A stretch of 17,462 bases of DNA from Bacillota bacterium (GCA_023481335.1 JAMCWI010000147.1:1-17462), one strand, 5' to 3'. Numbered from the stretch's first letter, positions 7,515 to 14,164 are shown. Numbers and translations: made by a program. Notes: generated by a model from the sequence alone, not told the origin.

Positions 7515-7909
7515 ACGTCTTCAAGGCTGACATTGAACCCGGACAGGTCCAGCGCCGCATTGCTGAGAGCCGACAGTTCGCCTGCAAGCAGGACGCGCTT
7601 GATAACCTCCTCCGGTCCCGAAGTGTTGTATTTATTAATAAGTTTCTGGTTGCCCCAGTCAGGCTTGACCGTGGCCGCCGCTATCAGCGCGACATTAAAC
7701 TGCTCTTCATCCAGGCGCTCGGTGACATGCCCCCGCCGTTCTTTCCTCTCGGTGCAGCGCTCCCTGATACTAAACACCTGCTTCCCGGTAAGGCCTGTCA
7801 AGGTCACAGGAATATCCAGCCTTGGGATTACAACCGTCCGCTCCGGTAAAGCATCAGCTTCCAGAAGACGTTGGAGTATCTGCTCTTCTGTCATTTTTTC
7901 AAAGTTCAC
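7505..7909 (-). CDS. xkdN: Tail assembly chaperone, XkdN-like (TAC, zero-frame product)
   Basis: 134 residues from GTG 7909, ending in VKN and TGA. XkdN-type proteins are the short tail assembly chaperones found between tube and tape measure genes in PBSX-type phages; they bind the tape measure and are absent from the finished tail. Seen: N-terminal TEEQILQRLLEADALPERTV, a beta segment RLDIPVTLTGLTGKQVFSIR, and a helical half with EEQFNVALIAAATVKPDW, a pattern common in XkdN-like chaperones. The upstream RBS is modest (GGGGGA); an internal ATG at 7894 is possible but has no RBS. Most ribosomes should stop at 7505 and a minority should frameshift into the extension. Confidence 0.9.
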   Translation of the reverse strand: MNFEKMTEEQILQRLLEADALPERTVVIPRLDIPVTLTGLTGKQVFSIRERCTERKERRGHVTERLDEEQFNVALIAAATVKPDWGNQKLINKYNTSGPEEVIKRVLLAGELSALSNAALDLSGFNVSLEDVKN

Positions 7910-7920
7910 AGCACGTCCCC

Positions 7921-8331
7921 CTAGCCGGCCACAATCGGGTCGAGAAGTTTATATTCCTCAAAAGTGAATTTGATCTCCTCGACTACTTCTTCACCGGTTT
8001 TCCAGTTTGCCAGGGGCAGGCCGTCCACCATTACGTTCTTCAGCCTGATCCGCTCGTGCCCGTAGGCCTCCGGGTCGTCAAGTTTGGAGATGATTTCGAA
8101 CTTGCCGAAGCCTCTCTGCAGCATTTCGCTGGTAACCTTAAGACCGCTCATAGTGCCGGTCCCCTTCATGGGCCCTTTCTTGTGCCGCTTCCAGGCGTCG
8201 CCGGAAAGCAATAATTCCTTTTTTTCCATCTCGACATTGGCTTCAAGATGGTTGATATTGGTCTGCCACCGGCCGTCAATATAAAGATACCCGTAGGTGC
8301 CAAATATTGCCCTGCTCGCGTCTAGAGACAT
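7921..8331 (-). CDS. xkdM: Tail tube protein, XkdM-like
   Basis: 136 residues, normal for the XkdM (DUF2001) tube family, which stacks as hexamers to form the inner tube of contractile tails. Seen: RAIFGTYGYLYIDGRWQTNI near the N-terminus, NHLEANVEMEKKELLLSGD, the conserved KGTGTMSGLKVTSEM block and a C-terminal GEEVVEEIKFTFEEYKLLD strand. ATG 8331 has a strong RBS (GAGGAGGTGG). It follows the sheath gene by 14 bases, and sheath-then-tube order is invariant in this tail type. High confidence from both sequence and context. Confidence 0.92.
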   Translation of the reverse strand: MSLDASRAIFGTYGYLYIDGRWQTNINHLEANVEMEKKELLLSGDAWKRHKKGPMKGTGTMSGLKVTSEMLQRGFGKFEIISKLDDPEAYGHERIRLKNVMVDGLPLANWKTGEEVVEEIKFTFEEYKLLDPIVAG

Positions 8332-8345
8332 TTAAGCCACCTCCT

Positions 8346-9815
8346 CTATTTTACGATAAATGTGCCGAAGATCATTTCCATGACGTCGGTCAACCGGGCT
8401 TCCCACTTGAGATAGACCTGGTCCGGCTCCGGAGTAATGGTATGGTTCGGCCCGTAATAAACCGGGTCTTCATAGACGTCATAATCGGAAGCCTCGATAA
8501 CGCCGCCCTGCGCAAGCGCCAGCATGTATTGCTTGCACGCGCCGGTAAGCGCCAAACGGCCTTCTTCGGTATTGTTGACTTTACCGATGTAGTTGTCCTC
8601 CGCTGTCCTTACCAGGTCACTGTTGACAGCATCCATGACCCGGATCGTGCGGATCTTCTTCCAGCTGTTGTTCTGACCCTGGCGCAGGGTGACAAGCGAG
8701 TTCATCCCGCGCAGGACCTTTACCATTCGGCCGTCGTGGAACAGGAGGAAAACACCGTTCTGAACAGCCGTCTCCATTTCACTCCTGGTCCAGCGCCTGG
8801 TCACGTCGTCGAAGGGAGAAGCCGCGTAGGTTGTAGACTCACTTAGTTTTTGACCGGCGATAAGGCCGGCCGCATAAGCCGCGACCTGTGCGCTTGAATA
8901 GCTTACTCCGTCAAGGACCGCGCCGGCGCCAACGTTTACAACCCCCTCGTGGTTAAAGCCGGCGCTGCGGGCCGCAGCCCTGGAAACAGCGTCAGTGGCA
9001 ACGTCGTCGGCCGCCGCGCCGCCGAGCACGGCGATAATGCCCTTGCCTTCATCGCGGACCCTGCTTACCCAGGCGGCCACGCTTGTTTGGACAGCTGAAT
9101 CTGATATTCCGTCTAAAGTCAGCAGGTTGAATTCCTGAGTTTCAAACGCCGCCAGGGCGCCGGTATAGTCGGACGAAACTATGCCCGCTATGCCGGAGTT
9201 GCCCCCGGTGAAGGGGGAGCTGCTCAGGTCATTCAGGATCCCGGTCCCCTCCGTGAGTTTGGTCGCTACAATCCACTTGTTTCCGGTATCGCTGTTAATG
9301 GCGTCTACCGCCGCCTGAATTGTGCCGCTTACGAAGGTAAAAGTCCTCAGAAGAACGGTCCCCTCATAAAGCTTAATGTCCTTCCTGGTACCGTAAACCG
9401 GGTCCACCTGTACCGTCACTTTGAAGTTGTTGCCGCGGGCGCCGGGATATTTGGCGTCCAGCCTCAGCACGTTTGCAGGCGTCCCACCGGTATCCTGCAG
9501 TGTCAGAGTGGCAGCCGCGGCGCCGGCGTCCGCCAAACGGTAAGCCAATATTTTCCTGGCGCCGCCCAATAAAGTAAACCTGAGTGTCGTGTAAGCCGTT
9601 GCTCCATTCGTGTCATCGGCGGTGTAAGAATCAGTAATACCAGCTTCACTTGCAATCTCGACAAACTGTCTTACAGGGCCCCAGTGAGCTTTAACCGGGG
9701 CAATTACAGTGCCGCGCGAACCGGCTTGAATTGAGGCCAGCGCCGCTGCCTGGAAGTTAAGATAAAAGCCGGGCAAGACCGGCAGTTCAGTAGGAGACCA
9801 TTTTCCTCCTGCCAT
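8346..9815 (-). CDS. xkdK: Contractile tail sheath protein, XkdK-like
   Basis: 489 residues, in the usual range for sheath proteins, whose subunits surround the tube and contract to drive it through the target envelope. Seen: the N-terminal LPVLPGFYLNFQAAALASI strand, SRGTVIAPVKAHWGP, the domain around NFKVTVQVDP, a Rossmann-like middle with FNLLTLDGISD and GIIAVLGGA, and the strongly conserved C-terminal half with NHEGVVNVGAG, AAYAAGLIAG and the handshake strand near YLKWEARLTDVMEMIFGTFIV. ATG 9815 overlaps the preceding small gene by one base (TGATG) and has AAGGAGGG before it. This gene establishes that the tail is of the contractile (myovirus/tailocin) type. Confidence 0.95.
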   Translation of the reverse strand: MAGGKWSPTELPVLPGFYLNFQAAALASIQAGSRGTVIAPVKAHWGPVRQFVEIASEAGITDSYTADDTNGATAYTTLRFTLLGGARKILAYRLADAGAAAATLTLQDTGGTPANVLRLDAKYPGARGNNFKVTVQVDPVYGTRKDIKLYEGTVLLRTFTFVSGTIQAAVDAINSDTGNKWIVATKLTEGTGILNDLSSSPFTGGNSGIAGIVSSDYTGALAAFETQEFNLLTLDGISDSAVQTSVAAWVSRVRDEGKGIIAVLGGAAADDVATDAVSRAAARSAGFNHEGVVNVGAGAVLDGVSYSSAQVAAYAAGLIAGQKLSESTTYAASPFDDVTRRWTRSEMETAVQNGVFLLFHDGRMVKVLRGMNSLVTLRQGQNNSWKKIRTIRVMDAVNSDLVRTAEDNYIGKVNNTEEGRLALTGACKQYMLALAQGGVIEASDYDVYEDPVYYGPNHTITPEPDQVYLKWEARLTDVMEMIFGTFIVK

Positions 9816-10015
9816 CAGCCAACCCTCCTTTTCAAGAATGAATCAATCAAGCTTTTCATCTCGCTGATCGTGAACTCCACTTTTTTGGCGCCGCAAAGAG
9901 CGCCGCAAACCACTTCAGGCTTCACGCCAAAAAGAGCCTCCGCGTTTGCAAGAAGCTCTTCACGCCGGTATGACGAAGCTGACGTTGCTTTGACTTCCCT
10001 GGCCCTTCCAGCCAT
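9815..10015 (-). CDS. Small conserved tail-cluster protein of unknown function
   Basis: 66 residues. Small proteins of this size just upstream of the sheath gene are common in clostridial PBSX-type clusters. They share the pattern seen here: a basic segment, SSYRREELLANAEALFGV (resembling K/R-R-DLL-AL in relatives), then the C-terminal helix FTISEMKSLIDSFLKRRVG. It may be a chaperone or connector peptide; nothing in the sequence gives a function. It has two nearby cysteines (VVCGALCG) with no matching pair elsewhere. ATG 10015 has an excellent RBS (GAGGTGG). The stop overlaps the sheath ATG by one base. Real gene by context and RBS; role unknown. Confidence 0.75.
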   Translation of the reverse strand: MAGRAREVKATSASSYRREELLANAEALFGVKPEVVCGALCGAKKVEFTISEMKSLIDSFLKRRVG

Positions 10016-10030
10016 TAAAAAACCACCTCG

Positions 10031-10852
10031 CTAACTTATTATTTCTTGGTAATGAACTGCCGACATCGCAGGCGCTTCCTCAGAAAGCCTGCCTGTCAGG
10101 CGGCTCAGCACCACAGAGACCGTACCGGCGGTAAGAAAATCGCCCGACAGGTTTGCTTCCGGGTTCGTGATCTTTAAATACCGTTTGTTTGGGGCGTCAA
10201 GGACCAGCTTTATGCTCTTGCCCAGTTCCTGCATTATGGCAGCCGTCGCGGATAACAGGTCGCCTGGTGTGCTGCAAAGCAATAACCCGGTGTACTTTTT
10301 TCTGACCTCGAAGACAGACTTCGTCTTTTCAAAAATCTGAGTGTTTAACAAACTCCAGGTTGCTGAAGGTCTTACATTGCCCGGCCAGACTTTGTATATT
10401 TGCCAGCCCGTTAAAACCGTCCCGGACCAATCGGCCAGCGCATTAAGCCAGTCTTCCGCGATGGTTATGCCGCTGACACTGCGAATTATCACCCGAAGGG
10501 CAAAAAGGTACATGCTCTGAGCATCCTGTTCGAGAGACGACGGTATTTCTTTTAGTTGGGCGGAGTATTTATTTGTCCCGACTTCAATAAAAGTTGTTGC
10601 CGGGTACAAGATAAAACCCAGCACACGCCAAATACGGCCATAACCGTTTTGGTGACTGGTGTCTCTTACCTGGATATACAACTCCCGCCGGTCTTCGGGC
10701 GGATCCTGGGACGCCGGGCCGCCTTTGTCATAAATTGAAATGATATTGTCCGGCGTACCCGGCTGCAGGTCGACCAAGATATCTACACCCAGCGTACCCT
10801 CACCGATGTTTTGTAAATACTGTCCAATTTCCTGAGCAATCATTACGGCCAT
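10031..10852 (-). CDS. Tail-terminator-like protein, apparent fusion of two neck/tail-completion domains
   Basis: 273 residues. The first ~115 residues resemble small tail-terminator or minor capsid proteins of Firmicute phages: IGQYLQNIGEGTLGVDI, then PDNIISIYDKGGPASQDP and RELYIQVRDTSHQNGY. The second half (about 130-273) looks like a separate tail-completion protein, with EDWLNALADWSG, NVRPSATWSLL, FEVRKKYTGLLLCSTPGDL and a C-terminal VVLSRLTGRLSEEAPAMSA strand. In most PBSX-like clusters two separate genes occupy this place (xkdI/xkdJ position), so a fusion is likely. ATG 10852 directly follows the TAA of a truncated upstream frame; RBS AGAGAGG. This is the first intact gene of the tail operon. 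Family assignment is by pattern and position, so moderate. Confidence 0.6.
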   Translation of the reverse strand: MAVMIAQEIGQYLQNIGEGTLGVDILVDLQPGTPDNIISIYDKGGPASQDPPEDRRELYIQVRDTSHQNGYGRIWRVLGFILYPATTFIEVGTNKYSAQLKEIPSSLEQDAQSMYLFALRVIIRSVSGITIAEDWLNALADWSGTVLTGWQIYKVWPGNVRPSATWSLLNTQIFEKTKSVFEVRKKYTGLLLCSTPGDLLSATAAIMQELGKSIKLVLDAPNKRYLKITNPEANLSGDFLTAGTVSVVLSRLTGRLSEEAPAMSAVHYQEIIS

Positions 10853-11014
10853 TTAATATATACCTCTCTTTTGCAAGGCGCTGATTCCGCCGAGTAGAGC
10901 GTCTTGCAGAGCCTTTTGACCATTAAGGTCAGTCATGTCCCATCTCCCGAGGATAGTTCCCTTCCAGGATTTGAGGCCAGGCATTTGTGCCTTCCAGGAA
11001 TCGCCTCCACCTGG
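10853..11014 (-). pseudogene. Fragment resembling a siphophage-type major tail (tube) protein
   Basis: The frame opens after a TAA and runs GGGDSWKAQMPGLKSW, then GTILGRWDMTDLNGQKALQ and DALLGG, to a TAA at 10853. The pattern (GDSWKxQxPGLKSW, then GRWDMTD, GQKALQDA) matches, as far as I can recognise it, the middle of lambda gpV-like major tail proteins, which are normally over 120 residues. Only this middle piece remains, and then the frame turns into ALQKRGIY. An internal ATG at 10984 with GGAAGG upstream could give a 43-residue peptide. Its stop abuts the next ATG, so translation of the relic could couple to the terminator gene. Fragment identity is inference. Confidence 0.5.
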
Positions 11015-11027
11015 TTATGCATTTTTT

Positions 11028-11302
11028 GAAAAATATAGCAATACTTCCTGGACGGCTCTACCAGCGCATAAAAAACCACCTCACAAACATATTATTTTTG
11101 GGAATGGACTGCCGACATAATGGCGCTTCCTCCGAAGGCCCGCTTTGTCACGCGGCTCAGCGCCGCAGATACCATCAGCTTTATATTTTTGCCCGGTTCT
11201 AACATTAAGGCAGCCGTTTTGGATAGCGCTCACTTTGTGTGCCGCACAGTGAGAACCCGGTTTATTCAACCTCCCTTTTGCAAGGGCTTTAGTGTAATAA
11301 AC
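11028..11302 (-). pseudogene. Decayed second copy of the terminator gene and start of the small gene
   Basis: This non-coding stretch aligns by eye with 10000-10290: both carry ATAAAAAACCACCTC or TTAAAAAACCACCTC, then ACTGCCGACAT, GGCGCTTCCTC, GCGGCTCAGC and GGCAGCCG. About 75 bases present in the intact gene are missing (after about 10130), and the copy has many substitutions. At its right end, CTCCCTTTTGCAAGGGCT matches CTCTCTTTTGCAAGGCGCT at the RBS of the intact gene (about 10863-10881). So the piece keeps the 3' end, the 5' leader and the start of the following small gene (ATG CGC TGG TAG), with the interior of the gene deleted. It indicates an old tandem duplication followed by decay. 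Confidence 0.8.
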
Positions 11303-11323
11303 ACCTTCCTTTTAATTGATTAC

Positions 11324-11358
11324 AAAAAGACCCGGTGCTTTTCTAAAGCAGCCGGGTC
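11324..11358 (-). terminator. Rho-independent terminator of spoIID
   Basis: On the minus strand GACCCGG, G, TGCTTT pairs with AAAGCA, CCGGGTC across a three-base loop: a 13-bp stem with one bulged G, followed by five T. It lies 120 bases past the spoIID stop and before the tail debris, so it should insulate the tail operon from spoIID transcription. Nothing recognisable lies between 11359 and the spoIID stop. Confidence 0.85.
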
Positions 11359-11477
11359 ATATTGTTCCTTGATAACATTATTCACTAGCTTAAGCCCTTT
11401 GTGGCAACGTGCTGATAACTTTTTGAAAAAAGAGTAATTCTACCTGGTCTGCATTTGTTAAAAAAAGCGCTGGTACC

Positions 11478-12458
11478 CTAAGGCGGAGTGAGAATTTTCA
11501 TATTGGTTATTTCGGCGCCCGAGTAATAGTGGCCGATAATCGTGCGGCAGCCGTAGCCGTGCTCGGCCATACCCTTTGCCCCGTACTGGCACATGCCCAC
11601 GGCGTGCCCGTAACCGGTTGTGGTAAAAGTGATACCGCCCCCCTCCACCTGCACGGTGAAGTCGGTCGAGCGCAGGCCGAGCCTCTCGCGAACGGTCACG
11701 GCAGGAACGACGCTTTCTCCTGCCCGGACTGTCTTCGGGCGGCCGGTGGAAGTTTTTTCTATAACACCGATATCCCGCGCTGTGTCTGAAACGGCGCGCG
11801 ATACGCCGCCCGGTCGGCCTGCCGGATCGGCGCCAAGCGCCCGGCCGACATCCGCAAGGGTGAAGGAAACCCGGCGCACCGGCTCAGGGTCCGCGCAGTA
11901 TGGGCAGGGGACTGCGCGCAGGTAAGGCAGGTTGACCTGCCAGACATCTCCCGAATTTTCGGTTCCCCTGCCTCCACAAGAGGAATGATAAACCGGGTCG
12001 ACCAGTTCGCCCTTATATGTGATCACCTGCCCGGCTGTTTCGTCCACTGCCTTTTTTACTTTATAGTAATATTTATAATACTCTATGGCGCCCCAGCGTT
12101 CTTTTAATTCTTCCCTGGATACCCAGGCCTGGCCGTGCCTGCAGTCGTCGCAAATATCAGCCCCTGGATGGGCAGGGTTCTCTACCCCAACGGAAAGCCT
12201 TTTCACTATGTATGTGCGGGCGGCCACGGCCTGGGCCTTTAGCGCGTCCAAAGGGAAAGCGGCCGGCATTTCGGCCGCCACCACACCCACCAGGTATTCT
12301 TCCAGCGGCAGCTTGTATATTTTGCCGTCCGCGTGATTATACAGGCGTACATACTCCAACTTGCGGCCCTGCCGGACCTTCGACTTGTCATAGAAATAAG
12401 GAATCGTAACAAAGAGGACGGCCAGGAGCAGGATGAGCGCGGCATTAATTTTCTTCAC
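11478..12458 (-). CDS. spoIID: Stage II sporulation protein D (SpoIID), peptidoglycan lytic transglycosylase
   Basis: 326 residues from GTG 12458, preceded by AGGGAAGTGA at five bases; the earlier in-frame GTG (12467) sits inside that RBS. SpoIID acts with SpoIIM and SpoIIP in the mother cell to cleave glycan strands during forespore engulfment. Seen: an N-terminal membrane segment (INAALILLLAVLFVTIPYF), the catalytic motif EEYLVGVVAAEMP with the expected glutamate of AAEMP (about residue 63), the QAVAARTYIV motif, the YHSSCGGRG motif, and the C-terminal GYGHAVGMCQYGAKGMAEHG block with HYYSGAEI. In Bacillus it follows murA; here murA is absent upstream. It is probably under sigma-E, but I could not assign a convincing sigma-E promoter. 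Confidence 0.95.
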   Translation of the reverse strand: MKKINAALILLLAVLFVTIPYFYDKSKVRQGRKLEYVRLYNHADGKIYKLPLEEYLVGVVAAEMPAAFPLDALKAQAVAARTYIVKRLSVGVENPAHPGADICDDCRHGQAWVSREELKERWGAIEYYKYYYKVKKAVDETAGQVITYKGELVDPVYHSSCGGRGTENSGDVWQVNLPYLRAVPCPYCADPEPVRRVSFTLADVGRALGADPAGRPGGVSRAVSDTARDIGVIEKTSTGRPKTVRAGESVVPAVTVRERLGLRSTDFTVQVEGGGITFTTTGYGHAVGMCQYGAKGMAEHGYGCRTIIGHYYSGAEITNMKILTPP

Positions 12459-12592
12459 GCCGGTCACTTCCCTAAAGAAAATACCAAATTCTTAAACTTT
12501 TAAGGTACGTTACCCAAACCAGTCGTTTAGAATGCGTCTGTATAATTATTTTATTGCTAGCAAAATACCATTATTACCGCCGGTTGTTTTAA

Positions 12593-12621
12593 TTGTTCTT
12601 TTTCCCTTTTTCTGCTAATAT
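12593..12621 (+). promoter_or_regulatory. Possible sigma-A promoter for the MNT gene
   Basis: TTGTTC (12593-12598) and TAATAT (12616-12621) are 17 bases apart, and the pair lies 36 bases before the GTG start. Each hexamer matches consensus only in part. The 12468-12656 gap is divergent and AT-rich, so promoters for both this gene and spoIID should be in it. A TATAAT at 12541-12546 has no -35 partner. Confidence 0.3.
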
Positions 12622-12656
12622 TATAACAGGTGCTCCATAAAAGAGGTGAAAAATAC

Positions 12657-13022
12657 GTGCTTTCCCCGCAAAAATTAGAAGAATACAGGGCCGGCTGGCG
12701 GACACGGCGGGCCGCGCGCGAGGCTGGAGTGCTTCAGCGCAGGGCGGAGGCACTTGAAAAGGCGCTTAGTGCCTCAAGGGCTATCAGGGAGAAATACGGC
12801 TGCCGGGTAATCATTTTCGGGTCGCTGGCCGGAACCGGCAAATTCGGGGAACGCTCGGATATCGACCTGGCTCTTGATGGGCTTTCGCTAGAGGCAAACT
12901 ATTGGCGGCTTTGCTCCGAGGTAATGGACATACTTCATCCATTTGAGGCAGATATAGTACTTTTGGAAACGCTGGATCCGGCCATAAAGAGAAACATTTT
13001 GGAAAATGGCATAGAAATATAG
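12657..13022 (+). CDS. MNT-type nucleotidyltransferase (MntA-like antitoxin)
   Basis: 121 residues from GTG 12657, chosen because AGAGGTGA precedes it by seven bases. Minimal nucleotidyltransferases of the MNT family act as antitoxins of HEPN (HepT) ribonucleases, in known cases by adding AMP to the toxin. Seen: an N-terminal helical extension (about 1-48), then VIIFGSLAGTGKF with the GS pair (55-56), SDIDLAL with D68 and D70, and a third acidic residue in EADIVLLE (D99). All three metal-binding positions appear intact. The gene lies alone on the plus strand among minus-strand genes, and its partner follows after 11 bases. Typical MNT-HEPN pairs have both genes full length; this pair does not. 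Confidence 0.8.
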   Translation: MLSPQKLEEYRAGWRTRRAAREAGVLQRRAEALEKALSASRAIREKYGCRVIIFGSLAGTGKFGERSDIDLALDGLSLEANYWRLCSEVMDILHPFEADIVLLETLDPAIKRNILENGIEI

Positions 13023-13033
13023 GGGGTTTTAAT

Positions 13034-13192
13034 TTGACGGCTGATATGATTTTACTTGAGGCCAGGCTGCGCCGGGAACTGGATTCTCTACAAAAACTAT
13101 TGGAAGAAATGAAAATTTCCCTAAAATTAAAACAGGCTCCCGCTTCTTCTGTACGACTTAAAGTGACGACACACACTGACAGGGCGACCTGA
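13034..13192 (+). pseudogene. Truncated HepT-like toxin partner
   Basis: 52 codons from TTG 13034, with AGGGGG seven bases upstream. The first ~26 residues (MILLEARLRRELDSLQKLLEE) resemble the opening helix of HepT-like HEPN ribonucleases found after MNT genes, which are normally about 110-150 residues. After that the similarity stops; there is no R-x4-6-H catalytic motif, and the frame runs to a stop inside a terminator. The frame and RBS are intact, so a short peptide may still be made. Most likely the toxin has been inactivated by a 3' deletion, leaving an orphan antitoxin. It could instead be an independent small protein. Confidence 0.55.
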
Positions 13193-13208
13193 GATCGCCC
13201 TGTTTTTT
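13180..13208 (+). terminator. Rho-independent terminator of the MNT-HEPN unit
   Basis: CAGGGCGA pairs with TCGCCCTG (8 bp) across a seven-base loop, followed by six T on the plus strand. It overlaps the end of the short HepT-like frame and reaches the ywmB stop, which lies head-on, so the two units converge here. On the minus strand there is no T run. Confidence 0.85.
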
Positions 13209-14043
13209 AGTATTCGATCAAAATCAGCGGGGTGGCGGCGTAGATGTAGGTCACGCCTTCAACCGGGTCGTGGCGGCAGGCCACGTTTATATTAATGGCC
13301 CGGTTTTCGTAGCGAAAGATCCGCGCAAGCTTTTTGGTGTACCCGGCCAGGCTGACCAGGTTATCTTTCTGCGTCCTTTCCTGCACGTTGGCGCCGGCCA
13401 TTGCCATCATCCCCCCGGCTGTCGCCAGGAGGTCGGGGGGATCGCCCGCGGCCCGGGACGGGGCGCCCGTGACCGGCTTGATCAAGGGCAGTCTTAATGA
13501 AGTGTGCGCCGGAGTATCAGGCGGTGTTTGATTGTTTCCCCAGGACAGCCTTCCGTCGACAGTGATGCCGGTGCGGGCCTCTTTTCCAAAGGCGGCCAGC
13601 ACCGAGCGCGCGGAGTCTCTTTGAATGCGGGCGGCAAATTTTCGACTGCCGCTGATGCTCACCATCAGGTGCGTATCCTGCGCCCCACCAGGCGTGCTCA
13701 TAGCCTGCGCCGTAACAGTGGCCCGGGCGCCGTCCCGCAGCCCGCCGGTCACCTGAGCCCCCCGGGCGAAGGAGTTCTCCCAGCGCTCCAGGCCGGCGCT
13801 GCCTGCGGGAAGACCTAATTTTTGCGCCGCAGCCGCGGCTAAGGCACCCGGGTCGTTCCACCCCATGCCTTCCTCGACCCGCGCCCAGCCGGTCACATTG
13901 TATTCCAGGTCCCGCGCCCCGGTATGGCCAACCAGCCGGCGTAAGACAATCTCCTCTTGATTATAATAGGTAAAAGACAGTACCAGGGCCAGGACTAAAA
14001 CAATTGAAGTCACCGCGGCTCTAACGTGGAAATTTTTCAGCAT
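13207..14043 (-). CDS. ywmB: YwmB-like protein (DUF1779), membrane-anchored
   Basis: 278 residues from ATG 14043, chosen because GGAGGG lies seven bases upstream and because this start places a membrane segment (AVTSIVLVLALVLSFTYY, about 9-26) at the N-terminus. A longer frame from TTG 14139 has no RBS. The YwmB family is of unknown function, despite the name 'TATA-box binding' given from its fold, and it sits between atpC and murA/spoIID in many Firmicutes. That synteny is the main support here, with the ending EGVTYIYAATPLILIEY and the GWNDPGALAAAAAQKLG region as secondary evidence. Probably outside the membrane. The middle is rich in Gly, Ala and Pro and less conserved. Confidence 0.7.
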   Translation of the reverse strand: MLKNFHVRAAVTSIVLVLALVLSFTYYNQEEIVLRRLVGHTGARDLEYNVTGWARVEEGMGWNDPGALAAAAAQKLGLPAGSAGLERWENSFARGAQVTGGLRDGARATVTAQAMSTPGGAQDTHLMVSISGSRKFAARIQRDSARSVLAAFGKEARTGITVDGRLSWGNNQTPPDTPAHTSLRLPLIKPVTGAPSRAAGDPPDLLATAGGMMAMAGANVQERTQKDNLVSLAGYTKKLARIFRYENRAININVACRHDPVEGVTYIYAATPLILIEY

Positions 14044-14140
14044 GCCCTTACCCTCCGATAAAAGGTTCATGCTTTTAATATTTCCACATATTGCCTCTTT
14101 TATTCCGGGGTCAGGCTTTACTTTGTAACTTTGTTCCAAC

Positions 14141-14164
14141 GTGAATTTACTTCGGGTAATTCAC
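14141..14164. other. Short inverted repeat upstream of ywmB
   Basis: GTGAATT(T)AC pairs with GGTAATTCAC around a TTCG-containing loop, giving about 9 bp with one bulge. There is no T run on either strand, so it is not a terminator. It lies about 100 bases upstream of ywmB and could be an operator or a leader hairpin. The rest of the gap 14044-14228 shows only a palindrome, GTGCCTGGCAC (14190-14200), of the kind seen in short dispersed repeats. Confidence 0.35.

Noticed and set aside
7009..7530. 173-codon plus-strand frame across the chaperone extension and tape measure start
   Set aside because: It is antisense to two supported genes, shows low-complexity composition and has no RBS; the frameshift extension explains this stretch better.
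10935..11202. Plus-strand frames of 61 and 71 codons in the debris upstream of the tail operon
   Set aside because: They have no RBS, no recognisable domain and run antisense to sequence explained as relics of tail genes.
12541..12546. TATAAT as a -10 box for the MNT gene
   Set aside because: No -35-like hexamer lies 16-18 bases upstream, and the distance to the start is long.
14044..14139. N-terminal extension of ywmB from TTG 14139
   Set aside because: No RBS precedes it, and it would place 32 charged residues before the membrane segment, whereas ATG 14043 has GGAGGG at the right distance.
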